NCBI GenBank assembly: GCA_964351395.1
Contig: CAYGOF010000002.1
Coordinates: 1 to 64,000, forward strand
Direction: 5' to 3'
From: Imperialibacter sp964351395
GTDB taxonomy: Bacteria > Bacteroidota > Bacteroidia > Cytophagales > Cyclobacteriaceae
Length of the DNA stretch: 64,000 bases
Shown here: piece after piece, positions 25,512 to 34,030 of the stretch
Position numbering within the stretch: the stretch's first letter is position 1
Layout: every line of letters starts with the position of its first letter
Position numbers and translations under genes: made by a program
Notes under the pieces: generated by a model
What the model was told of the DNA's origin: nothing
Database searches by the model: none
What the model saw: the letters and a program-made list of their open reading frames with translations, nothing else

Positions 25512-27032
25512 ATGGAAGATATCGGAAAAGTAGAACTTCGCGCATTAAAAACATCTGATTATCAGGGCTTAAAGGACTCTATGATCGCTGCTTACCCTAA
25601 TTGGCCTGGCGCTTTTTGGGGGGAGAAACATATCGAGACTTTACTCCGGATCTTTCCAGAAGGCCAAATCGCCATTTTTGCAGATGACGAGCTAGCCGGC
25701 TGTGCCCTTTCGCTGGTCGTGAAGTATGATCACTTTGGAGATGCACACACTTATACTGAAATTACAGGCAATCACACCTTCAATACCCATACACCCAAAG
25801 GAGATGTGTTGTATGGTATCGATCTGTTCATTAAACCAGAATACCGTGGCTTAAGACTAGGAAGAAGGCTCTACGATGCCCGAAAAGCCCTTTGTGAAGA
25901 CCTCAATCTGAGGGCCATTATCTTTGGAGGAAGGATTCCCAAGTACCACGAGTATGCTAAGGAATATAGCCCCAAGGAGTACATTCAAAAAGTGAAGTTC
26001 AAGGAAATACATGACCCTACGTTGAGTTTCCAGCTTTCCAACGACTTCCATGTAAAAAAAGTACTAAAAGACTACCTGCCTGGCGACAAGGAATCTAAGG
26101 ACTATGCGGTGTTGCTGCAATGGGACAACATCTACTACGAAAAGTCCAGCTCCAGAAAGCTTCTTGATAAATCAATTGTCCGCCTGGGATTGGTGCAATG
26201 GCAAATGAGGTTGTACAAAGACATCGACGACCTTTTTGAGCAGGTAGAGTTCTTCGTAGATGCCACATCCGCCTATAAAAGTGACTTCTGCTTATTTCCA
26301 GAATTCTTCAATGCCCCATTGATGGCTGCACATAACAACCTGAGTGAGGCAGCGGCCATCCGGAAATTGGCAGAATACACCGACGAAATTCGCGATAGAT
26401 TTATCCAATTGGCCATCAGCTATAATGTCAACATCATCACTGGCAGTATGCCTTCTATGCGTGGAGACAAGCTTTACAATGTAGGCTTCGTTTGCCGCAG
26501 AAATGGCACCTACGATAGCTACGAAAAAATACACGTTACACCGGATGAGGCAAAGTTCTGGGGACTAACTGGCGGCAATAAAGTGGAAGTATTTGAAACA
26601 GACTGCGGCCCTATTGGCGTACTTATTTGTTACGATTCGGAGTTCCCTGAATTATCGAGAATATTAGCTAGTCAGGGAATGAAGATTCTGTTTGTTCCCT
26701 TCCTTACCGATACTCAGAATGGATACGGAAGGGTGCGCTATTGCTGTCGTGCCAGAGCCATTGAGAACGAATGCTACGTGGCTATTGCAGGCAGCGTAGG
26801 TAACCTGCCTAAAGTGTCCAATATGGACATTCAGTTTGCACAGTCGGCGGTGTTCACTCCAAGCGACTTCTCCTTTCCTACCAACGGCATCAAAGCAGAA
26901 GCAACACCTAACACAGAAATGATCCTGGTGGCAGACGTAGACCTTGACTTACTGAAGGAGCTGCACAACTTTGGTTCTGTGCGTAACCTGAAGGACAGGA
27001 GAACGGATATTTATGATGTGATTAAGAAATAG
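25512..27032 (+). CDS. GNAT acetyltransferase fused to a carbon-nitrogen hydrolase (nitrilase family)
   Basis: The 506-residue fusion has an N-terminal GNAT domain (about 1-200), with KPEYRGLRLGRRLYDARKAL in the acetyl-CoA-binding position. A nitrilase-superfamily domain follows (about 225-500). The catalytic triad is visible: Glu in LFPEFFNAP, Lys in YEKIHVTPDE and Cys in LICYDSEFPELSR. Such fusions occur across several phyla. The hydrolase half cleaves a C-N bond of an amide, and the GNAT half may acylate an amine. The natural substrate is unknown. Both halves appear intact. A long inverted repeat begins 12 nt after the stop codon. Confidence 0.92.
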   Translation: MEDIGKVELRALKTSDYQGLKDSMIAAYPNWPGAFWGEKHIETLLRIFPEGQIAIFADDELAGCALSLVVKYDHFGDAHTYTEITGNHTFNTHTPKGDVLYGIDLFIKPEYRGLRLGRRLYDARKALCEDLNLRAIIFGGRIPKYHEYAKEYSPKEYIQKVKFKEIHDPTLSFQLSNDFHVKKVLKDYLPGDKESKDYAVLLQWDNIYYEKSSSRKLLDKSIVRLGLVQWQMRLYKDIDDLFEQVEFFVDATSAYKSDFCLFPEFFNAPLMAAHNNLSEAAAIRKLAEYTDEIRDRFIQLAISYNVNIITGSMPSMRGDKLYNVGFVCRRNGTYDSYEKIHVTPDEAKFWGLTGGNKVEVFETDCGPIGVLICYDSEFPELSRILASQGMKILFVPFLTDTQNGYGRVRYCCRARAIENECYVAIAGSVGNLPKVSNMDIQFAQSAVFTPSDFSFPTNGIKAEATPNTEMILVADVDLDLLKELHNFGSVRNLKDRRTDIYDVIKK

Positions 27033-27044
27033 GAAGAACGACCT

Positions 27045-27126
27045 AGATTTTCCGCCTTCATTTACCTTTGACCCTAAACGGTGTGAAGGCGGAAAATCTG
27101 TCGGCTCCCTTTAGGGTCAGGGTAAA
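27045..27126. repeat. Interleaved pair of inverted repeats (possible pseudoknot or terminator)
   Basis: A perfect 16-bp inverted repeat pairs 27045-27060 with 27084-27099 (core TTCCGCCTTCA). A second, imperfect one pairs 27061-27081 with 27107-27126 (TTTACC and GACCCTAAA, one indel). The order arm 1, arm 2, arm 1', arm 2' is that of a pseudoknot. The element sits between two convergent genes, so a bidirectional transcription end is also possible. Confidence 0.55.
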
Positions 27127-27224
27127 ACGACTGATTTGGCGCCTTAGACAGATTGCCACGTCGCCAAGCGTCCTTTCTATGCGATGGACATTTGAGCATG
27201 GCTCCTCGCAATAACCAAACTAAC

Positions 27225-28523
27225 TCAAACCGGATACTCGTACCCCTTCCTATACTCCCTTGATAGCAGCTTATTCGCTTCAGGATCGTTGATGACTTCC
27301 TGCTTGTCGCCATCCCATTCGATGCTGCGACCCGCCTTGGCTGATACCATGGCCAGCAAGCTGATATTGGTCGCCAGCTGCCCGTTGATCATCGGGTTGA
27401 TCGTTTGTCCTTTGCTCTCAATGGTTTGGAGGAAATCAGTCCACAGCTCTTTGATATTTTGCTGATCAGGCTCATGCAAGACGGGATCTACATGAATAAT
27501 TTCTTTGTTTTTATCCACGGGATAAAAAGTCCAACCGTCTGTCCAGCCAAGGTGCAAGACCCCCTCTGTACCATAGAAATAACAGCCTACTGCAGGTCCT
27601 TCCTGTCGGTTACCTGCATAGTTCCGGTTTTCCCAATGCAGGGTAAATGATTCAAAATCCCAAACCGCTATCTGTGTATCTGCAGCGTCTGTACTGTCTT
27701 GTTTGATACGCCGCTCTGCACTGGAATAGATCCTCTTAGGTGCCTTTTCGTCTGTCCACCATAGCACCTGGTCAAACCAGTGCACACCCCAATCGCTGAT
27801 GGTACCATTGGCAAAGTTAAGATGCTGACGGAAGCCACGTGGATGGATCGTTTTGTTGAAAGGCACCAGCTGAGCAGGGCCACAGTACATCTCCCAGTCC
27901 ATGCCTTCAGGCACTTCTGAATCAGGCGTGATCTTGCCTGGCCCGCCGCCATAATTAATAAAACATTTTACGCTGCCAATTTTACCTAGTTTGCCAGAGC
28001 GCAAAAACTCGTTGGCCGAAATATTGTGTGGGGAGGCTCTCCTGTGAAGTCCTATTTGTACCACTCTACCTGTTGCTTCGGCAGTTCTCACCATGGCCTT
28101 CCCTTCATTGATCGTGTGGCAAATGGGCTTTTCACAATAGACATGGGCCCCACTATTCATCGCATCGATGGCAGCCAGCGGATGCCAATGGTCTGGGGTG
28201 GCCACAATGACGATCTCTGGCTTCTCTTTCTGAAGCATCTCTTTGTAGTTGGTATAGGGCTTAGGCTTGTTACCTGTTAGTTTCTCAACTTTTTCAAGTG
28301 CAGGCATGAGTTGGTTCTTATCAACATCGGCAATGGCCACCACTTTACTACGACCAGAGGCCATGGCTTCTCCCAAAATATTCATACCCCACCATCCAGA
28401 GCCAATAAGGGCCACTTTATAAGTAGCTTGCTGCCTGGCAAGGCCCATCAATGGCAAGGCCGAAAAAGCGGCACTGGCAGCAATGCCAGCAGAAGTAGTT
28501 TTGATAAAGTAGCGTCTGTCCAT
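27225..28523 (-). CDS. Gfo/Idh/MocA-family oxidoreductase with Tat-like signal
   Basis: The 432-residue protein starts with a twin-arginine-like signal (MDRRYFIKTTSAGIAASA) followed by a Rossmann fold (YKVALIGSGWWGMNILGEA). Family motifs are CEKPICHTINEGKAM (EKP motif) and VQIGLHRRASPHN, with a C-terminal alpha/beta substrate domain (FANGTISDWGVHWFDQVLWW). Enzymes of this type use tightly bound NAD(P) to oxidise or reduce sugars or inositols, and Tat-exported members are common in Bacteroidota and Planctomycetes. The start faces the molybdenum hydroxylase genes, so the 227-nt gap should hold divergent promoters. Confidence 0.92.
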   Translation of the reverse strand: MDRRYFIKTTSAGIAASAAFSALPLMGLARQQATYKVALIGSGWWGMNILGEAMASGRSKVVAIADVDKNQLMPALEKVEKLTGNKPKPYTNYKEMLQKEKPEIVIVATPDHWHPLAAIDAMNSGAHVYCEKPICHTINEGKAMVRTAEATGRVVQIGLHRRASPHNISANEFLRSGKLGKIGSVKCFINYGGGPGKITPDSEVPEGMDWEMYCGPAQLVPFNKTIHPRGFRQHLNFANGTISDWGVHWFDQVLWWTDEKAPKRIYSSAERRIKQDSTDAADTQIAVWDFESFTLHWENRNYAGNRQEGPAVGCYFYGTEGVLHLGWTDGWTFYPVDKNKEIIHVDPVLHEPDQQNIKELWTDFLQTIESKGQTINPMINGQLATNISLLAMVSAKAGRSIEWDGDKQEVINDPEANKLLSREYRKGYEYPV

Positions 28524-28750
28524 AGTTTTATAGATAGGTAAAATCAGTAGTAAAAGCTACAAAAAATTGCTTCCCGACACCAGCGAATAATGATAAATGA
28601 TACTGATGGCTGAAATTGCCAGATAAGCCTATGACAAAATTTCTTTTTCCATATGATCGAGCAACCAAGATTGGATAAGAACAATGTTTTACCACCGGTT
28701 TCATCTTTCCAGCCCCATTTTCCTATCTTAGAATCCAAACCAGCTAAAGC

Positions 28751-29215
28751 ATGCCCAGCTACAACCTATACATTAACGGCGCTCAAAAAACAGTCGATAC
28801 CGAGCCCGACACGCCTTTGTTGTACGTGCTTCGTGATTACCTGGAGCTCAATGGCCCCAAGTTTGGCTGTGGCCTTTCGCAATGTGGCTCCTGCATGGTG
28901 CTTTTAGATGGCCGAGCTACCACCAGTTGCATGTTGCCCATTTCAGCGGTGGGAGATGCCGCTATCACCACATTGGAAGGACTGGCAGAAAAAAACGGAA
29001 AGCTTCATACAATGCAAGAAGCGTTTGTGGCAGAACAAGCCGCCCAGTGTGGCTATTGTTTGAATGGAATGGTCATCGCTGCAGTAGATTTACTGAACAA
29101 AAATCCCCATCCGGATGAGGTCGCGATCAAAGAAGCGTTACAATTAAACCTGTGTCGATGCGGTACCCATACCCGTATTGTCAAAGCCATCAAACGTGCA
29201 GCCAAAACCCAATAA
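28751..29215 (+). CDS. 2Fe-2S small subunit of an isoquinoline oxidoreductase/aldehyde oxidase-type molybdoenzyme
   Basis: The 154-residue protein has the two iron-sulfur clusters of the xanthine oxidase family small subunit. A plant ferredoxin-type cluster is in GCGLSQCGSCMVL with TTSCMLP. A second four-cysteine cluster is in QCGYCLNGM and LCRCGTHTRIV. It resembles the IorA group, which has no FAD subunit and passes electrons directly to an outside acceptor. The molybdopterin subunit starts 11 nt downstream, and the pair should form a heterodimer. This subunit lacks a signal and probably crosses the membrane with its Tat-bearing partner. Confidence 0.94.
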   Translation: MPSYNLYINGAQKTVDTEPDTPLLYVLRDYLELNGPKFGCGLSQCGSCMVLLDGRATTSCMLPISAVGDAAITTLEGLAEKNGKLHTMQEAFVAEQAAQCGYCLNGMVIAAVDLLNKNPHPDEVAIKEALQLNLCRCGTHTRIVKAIKRAAKTQ

Positions 29216-29225
29216 CACAACGATT

Positions 29226-31439
29226 ATGACTGAAACAGCCAACGCTTCAAGAAGAAAATTCCTTCAGCAAATCGGATACATCAGTGTAGGGTTTCCTTTG
29301 CTTACTTCCTGCCTTACCGAAACTGACCCAATCATAGCGGGAAGAGTAGATTACGAAGGTGGCCTTCCGGGCAGCATGCGCCGGTCGAATACTGTGAATG
29401 CATGGCTGCAGGTGCTGGAGGACGGGCGTATCAGGGTGCTTTCAGGCAAAGTGGAACTAGGCCAAGGCATTCGCACAGCCATCCGGCAAGTAGCCGCCGA
29501 GGAGCTGGACATGGAATTGGACATGGTGGAGGTACACCTCGCCGAAACAGGCCTCACTCCTGATGAAGGATATACCGCCGGCAGTGGTTCCGTGCCCAAC
29601 AGCGCCATGTCGGTGCGCTATGCGGCAGCTACAGCGAGGCAAAAACTATTAGAACTGGCTAGTGCCAAACTCAACACAAAAGCTGACGATCTTTTGCTAT
29701 ACAATGGAACAGTCAAAGCCAAAAAAAGTAAGCAGTCGTTGACCTTCGCTGAGCTACTGGACGGCACGCAAATAGACATGGAAGTGACCACCCCGGTCAA
29801 GATCAAAAGCAAAGCCGACCACAGGTATGTAGGCAAGGCTGTTCCTCGTACAGACATAGAAAAAATGGTGAGAGGCGAACAGGTCTACGTCCAGGATCTT
29901 CGTTTTCCGGGCATGGTACATGCCCGGGTAATAAGACCCAACGGTTACAAAGCGCAATTGGTGAAAGTAGACGAATCTGGATTGGTGGCCGCTGTGCCGG
30001 GCGTGATCAAAACTGTAGTGAACGGAAGCTTTTTAGGTGTGATCACAGAAAGGGAATACCAGGCAGTAAAAGCTGAACGATACTTAAGAGAAAATACCCA
30101 ATGGAATGACGCCACGTCATTTCCTGAGCAAACCGAACTATATAATCATATCAGGGCCATCGCAGAGGCACCTCAACAGATCAGAAATGACGGAGATATA
30201 GACTCGGCTTTCAAAAACACCACCACACTCAAAGCCACCTACCGCAAACCCTACGTTAAGCACGCCTCCATGGGACCGGCCACTGGTGTAGCGATGTACG
30301 ACGGTGAGATGCTCCATATCTGGTCGCACAGCCAGGGCATTTACCCCATGCGAAACGGTATCGCGGCCATGCTGGGCATGGAAGTAGATAAAATCCACAT
30401 CATTGGCATCCCTGGCGCAGGTTGTTACGGCCATAGTACGGCCGATGATGCCGCCGCCGATGCAGCCTTGCTGGCGCTGGAGATGCCCGGCAAACATGTG
30501 CGGGTGCAATGGTCGAGAGCCGACGAACATACCTGGGATCCTTATGGCTCGGCCATGATCATGGAAGTAGAAGCCAGTTTGGATGCGGAAGGTAAGATCA
30601 CTGCCTGGAAATCTGATGTTTGGACCGACAGCCATAGTTGCCGCCCCAACGGCGATGCAGGCACCCTGCTCGACGCCCGGTACATCAGCGATCCCATGCC
30701 CATGAAGTCGAGAGGCTATTTGGCGGGAGGCCACCGCAACGCCGATCCCTACTACGCCATTTCTAACATGCAGGTCAACGCCCATTATTTTGATGGCCCC
30801 CTGCGGGTATCTTCGTTGAGGAGCCTGGGGGCCTATGCCACCATTTTTTCCATTGAGTCGTTCATGGATGAGTTGGCAGAAAAGGCAGGCAAAGATCCCC
30901 TCGACTTTCGGATTGCCCACCTGGAAGATGAACGAGGCATAGCCGTGATCCGAAAACTCAAGGAATTGACTACAGGGGTAAACGTTGGGGAGGGCGAAGG
31001 CATCGGTTACGCTTTTAGCCGTTACAAAAACACGGCGGCCTATGCCGCAGTAGCCGCCAAAGTGAAGGTAGATGCCAACACCGGTAAAGTGCAGGTAAAA
31101 AAAATGTGGGCGGCCGTTGATGTGGGTGAAGTGATCAACGTGGATGGCCTTACCAACCAGCTGGAAGGCGGTATGATACAGGCAGCCAGCTGGACCACCA
31201 TGGAAGAAGTGACCTTCAATACCCATGAGATCACCAGCAAAGACTGGAGCTCCTACCCTATTTTCCGATACCCAGACATCCCGGAAATAGAAGTGGCCTT
31301 GATCGACCGACCCAATGAAGCAGCCGAAGGTGGCGGGGAAGTATCCATGCCACCTTCAGGTGCAGCCATTGCCAATGCGGTGTACAGAGCCAGTGGCAAG
31401 AGGGTGTATGAGTTGCCAATAAGGAGCGCAAAAGGGTAG
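29226..31439 (+). CDS. Molybdopterin-binding large subunit (IorB-type) with Tat lipoprotein signal
   Basis: I choose the ATG at 29226 (737 residues), because the upstream frame overlaps the small-subunit gene. The N-terminus is a twin-arginine signal (SRRKFLQQIGYISVGFPLL) ending in the lipobox-like LTSC, so it may be a Tat-exported lipoprotein. The molybdenum hydroxylase fold follows, with LSGKVELGQGIRTAIRQVA, TAGSGSVPNSAMSVRYAA, YGHSTADDAAADAALLA and a C-terminal GGEVSMPPSGAAIANAVYRA. The family hydroxylates aromatic heterocycles or aldehydes; the substrate is unknown here. With only two subunits, electrons probably pass to a cytochrome encoded elsewhere. Confidence 0.92.
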   Translation: MTETANASRRKFLQQIGYISVGFPLLTSCLTETDPIIAGRVDYEGGLPGSMRRSNTVNAWLQVLEDGRIRVLSGKVELGQGIRTAIRQVAAEELDMELDMVEVHLAETGLTPDEGYTAGSGSVPNSAMSVRYAAATARQKLLELASAKLNTKADDLLLYNGTVKAKKSKQSLTFAELLDGTQIDMEVTTPVKIKSKADHRYVGKAVPRTDIEKMVRGEQVYVQDLRFPGMVHARVIRPNGYKAQLVKVDESGLVAAVPGVIKTVVNGSFLGVITEREYQAVKAERYLRENTQWNDATSFPEQTELYNHIRAIAEAPQQIRNDGDIDSAFKNTTTLKATYRKPYVKHASMGPATGVAMYDGEMLHIWSHSQGIYPMRNGIAAMLGMEVDKIHIIGIPGAGCYGHSTADDAAADAALLALEMPGKHVRVQWSRADEHTWDPYGSAMIMEVEASLDAEGKITAWKSDVWTDSHSCRPNGDAGTLLDARYISDPMPMKSRGYLAGGHRNADPYYAISNMQVNAHYFDGPLRVSSLRSLGAYATIFSIESFMDELAEKAGKDPLDFRIAHLEDERGIAVIRKLKELTTGVNVGEGEGIGYAFSRYKNTAAYAAVAAKVKVDANTGKVQVKKMWAAVDVGEVINVDGLTNQLEGGMIQAASWTTMEEVTFNTHEITSKDWSSYPIFRYPDIPEIEVALIDRPNEAAEGGGEVSMPPSGAAIANAVYRASGKRVYELPIRSAKG

Positions 31440-31519
31440 CCTTAATTGCATAAATCGTAGTTAAAAGAAAGTCTTGATCGGTTGATCTTATGTGACACAG
31501 TAAACAAACCCATCAGTTC

Positions 31520-31567
31520 GAAATTCTTCTTTTTTTACCCCAACCCTAAAGGGAAAAGAAGAATTTC
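31520..31567. repeat. 14-bp inverted repeat with a conserved CCCTAAAGGG-containing loop
   Basis: GAAATTCTTCTTTT at 31520-31533 is a perfect inverted copy of 31554-31567. The 20-nt loop TTTACCCCAACCCTAAAGGG is nearly the same as the second arm of the element at 27061-27126. It lies between convergent genes, has T and A runs on both sides and may end transcription both ways. It overlaps the stop codon of the truncated antitoxin gene. Confidence 0.6.
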
Positions 31568-31877
31568 AAAGCGATTTCGCTGGTAGTAACATCCTGATCT
31601 TGATGGCTTCGATAGGATCCGGGGCTTCAATGGGGTAATGCTTCTTTTCGTACTCGTCCACCAAAAGACCAAGGATATCAGCTTCATCACTCTCAGGCGT
31701 TCCAATTTTTGCATCAAAGATTTCATCAAGCCTCTCAAGTGCTTGCTGATAATCCTGCTGAGTTTTAATAAGCTTAAGTTCCATGCCTATTGATGAAATA
31801 CTCTTGGCGTCAATGGCGCCGAAAAGGGTGACATAAATATACGGAAAGTGGACTGATTCACCATAGCTGCAATCCAA
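31566..31877 (-). pseudogene. Remnant of a HigBA toxin-antitoxin pair
   Basis: From the ATG at 31784 the frame encodes 72 residues (MELKLIKTQQDYQQAL, then ESDEADILGLLVDEYEKKHY and PDPIEAIKIRM) that match the N-terminal half of HigA antitoxins. In intact genes a helix-turn-helix follows at this point. Here the protein ends after LLPAKSL. Upstream in the same open frame, FPYIYVTLFG and AIDAKSIS look like a HigB toxin C-terminus with a short internal deletion. The 3' truncation lies at the inverted repeat at 31520-31567. A small functional antitoxin fragment cannot be excluded. Confidence 0.6.
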
Positions 31878-31909
31878 TTCACCCTACTCTTTGCAGCAGG
31901 CCGATGTAC

Positions 31910-32728
31910 TCAATAAGCCCTTAGCTTAGCCTTTCTTATCGAGTCTTTCTGCTGGCTGGTCCAATCGTATTTTCCGCTATAAATCTCATTGGTTTCCCAA
32001 TCGCCATACATCGGGTTCGGCAAGAGAATGAACTCAAACCCAAATTTTGATTGCAGACTATCGAGGGAGGCTCCCCTGTCAGCACCATCGAATACTTCTG
32101 AAAAGTCGGACAAATTATCTCCCAGGTACATGATCACTTCGTGACTTTCCAGGACCACATTTCTCCTTGCTTGCTTTTTGCTGGTATTGTCTTTCAGTAA
32201 AAAGTGCGCTTCATCTAAGTAGGGAAAACCTAACTTCTGTAAGTTGGCAATGGTCTCCATTTGCTGCGCTACGCTTCTATTGGAGATGTAAAAGATCTCT
32301 ACATTTTTCGAGGCTACATAGTTAAAAAATTCCACTGCACCGGGAATGGCCGTCGCCTGTTCCAACTTCACCCAATCCGCCCATCTATCTGATGAATAGT
32401 CCTCATCGATTTGGATCATTTTCGCATTGAAAAAACTGTTATCCATTACCGTTTCATCAAGATCGGTAATGATGGCTAATGGCTTGGAGGAGTCGGTTGG
32501 CTTGCTCAGCTGATGATCAAGGTACCACCTGGCCATATTGAACGACTGATAGCACAAGGCTTTGTACTCACTAGATTGCTGCTGCCAAAGCACCGATTGC
32601 ACGGAATGCTCTTTTTTCGGTATTGAAATGGCTTGTTGATTGGCCTGTGGCTGACAGGCAACAAGCACTACTCCGAATAGGAGAGCGTAAGACTTCATGG
32701 GATTGAGAGACATTTTCATTGAATTCAT
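31910..32728 (-). CDS. Lipoprotein e(P4)-type 5'-nucleotidase/acid phosphatase (HAD)
   Basis: The frame is open to 32782; likely starts are the ATG at 32728 or at 32698. The second gives a short lipoprotein signal (MKSYALLFGVVLVAC), and both include it. The HAD nucleophile motif is IITDLDETVMDNS, with the class B acid phosphatase words DRWADWVKLEQATAIPGA and FYISNRSVAQQ, and the acidic motif MYLGDNLSDFSEVFDG. Haemophilus e(P4) proteins dephosphorylate NMN and other nucleotides at the outer membrane, and this protein probably salvages nucleotides the same way. Length (262-272 residues) is normal. It is upstream of the decayed antitoxin on the same strand. Confidence 0.9.
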   Translation of the reverse strand: MNSMKMSLNPMKSYALLFGVVLVACQPQANQQAISIPKKEHSVQSVLWQQQSSEYKALCYQSFNMARWYLDHQLSKPTDSSKPLAIITDLDETVMDNSFFNAKMIQIDEDYSSDRWADWVKLEQATAIPGAVEFFNYVASKNVEIFYISNRSVAQQMETIANLQKLGFPYLDEAHFLLKDNTSKKQARRNVVLESHEVIMYLGDNLSDFSEVFDGADRGASLDSLQSKFGFEFILLPNPMYGDWETNEIYSGKYDWTSQQKDSIRKAKLRAY

Positions 32729-32856
32729 GGTGTGCTGCCGCGAAATTAGTACAGTTTTAGCCGGTATAGAAGGTAATACCATGTAAACTGTCAGCCATTC
32801 AAAAAAGGCACATGACCAAAAGCCATGTTGCCTATCGCAGGAGCTTTACCACCACC

Positions 32857-33903
32857 TTACTTATCCCATTTTCTGGCACTCACAGCATTTTCTGTGGGGA
32901 AGTCTGCCGGTACTTCTTGTGTTACGGCACCAGTCGCTACCCACTCCGCTCCCCGTAGAAAGGTAGTCATAAATCCGACGCATTCCATGGAATAGTCCAT
33001 ATGCCCCATAGCCGTGTGAAAGACACGTCCTTTGCCATAGTTTGTGACCAGCAGCAGGGGTTCATGCCTACCCGTTCCAGTCACAGATTTATTCCATGGA
33101 GGCGAATTTTTTACTGAATCAGAATAGGCCGTTGCTAAAATCGTCATGTTCTCAGCTGGTCCTCTGAACCGATCGTACAGTTCGTCTCTGGTGTGGAGCC
33201 ATTTGGCAGGCAATCCCTTCATGATGGGATGTTCAGGGGCTCTTGTTTGCAGCACAAATTCCAGCTGCGCTCCATGCGAACCAGCAGAGCCGGCAGTGGT
33301 ATCTCTTTGAATATTCCCGTCATTATCATAGAAGACATAAGGCCCACTTTTTTCATTTCTGCCACCCCAGCCGCCTAGGCCAATCATTTTATTGAACTCA
33401 TCCCAGTCGCCCCAGGAATTAGTGGCAGCGTGTACCACTACCAGTCCGCCGCCGTTGGCCATATAGGCTTCGAAATTTTCCTTAGTCTTCTCCTGCCACT
33501 CCCCTGCCAGCCAGCCAAAATTAGAAATGACTACATCGTACTGGTCAAACGGGGGATTGTAATTAGGGTCGGCTTTGACGGTGTCAACCGCCATGGTGCT
33601 TGGATGATCTTCCAGGGGATACATGGTGAGCAACTCTTTGATGTCCTCCAGGCCAATACTTGGATCAAAATGAGGCCCTTGCCAGGTATAGGCCGTGCGG
33701 GCAATGTCTACGTCGAACAAGCCTGATTGCTCCAGGTACTCCTTCATCATCATGGTGGTCTTTGGCCAAACACCATGGTTGCTTTGGCCGTCGATAATCA
33801 GTGCTTTTAGTTTTACTGCTTCCTTGGTGCCTTCTTTTTTAGACTCACACTGCATCAAAAAGCAGGAAAAGGCAATTAGGCTTATAAAAATCAGTTTTTT
33901 CAT
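32857..33903 (-). CDS. ThuA-domain lipoprotein
   Basis: The 348-residue protein has a lipoprotein signal (MKKLIFISLIAFSCFLMQC). A ThuA-like, class I glutamine-amidotransferase-like fold follows. It begins with KALIIDGQSNHGVWPKTT, and contains YDVVISNFGWLAGEW, GGLVVVHAATNSWGDW and a late GKGRVFHTAMGHMDYSMECVG, which is the usual end of the domain. ThuA-like proteins are linked to trehalose and sugar metabolism in rhizobia, and in Bacteroidota they are often encoded near glycan-use genes. The enzymatic role is not settled. It is a stand-alone minus-strand gene. Confidence 0.9.
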   Translation of the reverse strand: MKKLIFISLIAFSCFLMQCESKKEGTKEAVKLKALIIDGQSNHGVWPKTTMMMKEYLEQSGLFDVDIARTAYTWQGPHFDPSIGLEDIKELLTMYPLEDHPSTMAVDTVKADPNYNPPFDQYDVVISNFGWLAGEWQEKTKENFEAYMANGGGLVVVHAATNSWGDWDEFNKMIGLGGWGGRNEKSGPYVFYDNDGNIQRDTTAGSAGSHGAQLEFVLQTRAPEHPIMKGLPAKWLHTRDELYDRFRGPAENMTILATAYSDSVKNSPPWNKSVTGTGRHEPLLLVTNYGKGRVFHTAMGHMDYSMECVGFMTTFLRGAEWVATGAVTQEVPADFPTENAVSARKWDK

Positions 33904-34030
33904 CTCCGGTTAGGTTAGTGGCGAAAAGCAATTTAAGGATTTTTATGAGGAATAGGAGATTTTGGGATTGGTTGGGCGGATAACCTAAGAAAGCGCTGCA
34001 CTCAATACCTTCTTGTCCATGGTGTTTTAT

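Noticed and set aside
29178..29225. Upstream extension of the molybdopterin subunit frame
   Set aside because: It overlaps the small-subunit gene and would bury the twin-arginine signal; the ATG at 29226 gives a normal signal.
30138..31226. A 362-codon open frame on the minus strand inside the molybdopterin subunit gene
   Set aside because: It lies wholly antisense to a gene with clear motifs, its histidine- and glycine-rich translation matches nothing, and such frames arise from the codon bias of the real gene.
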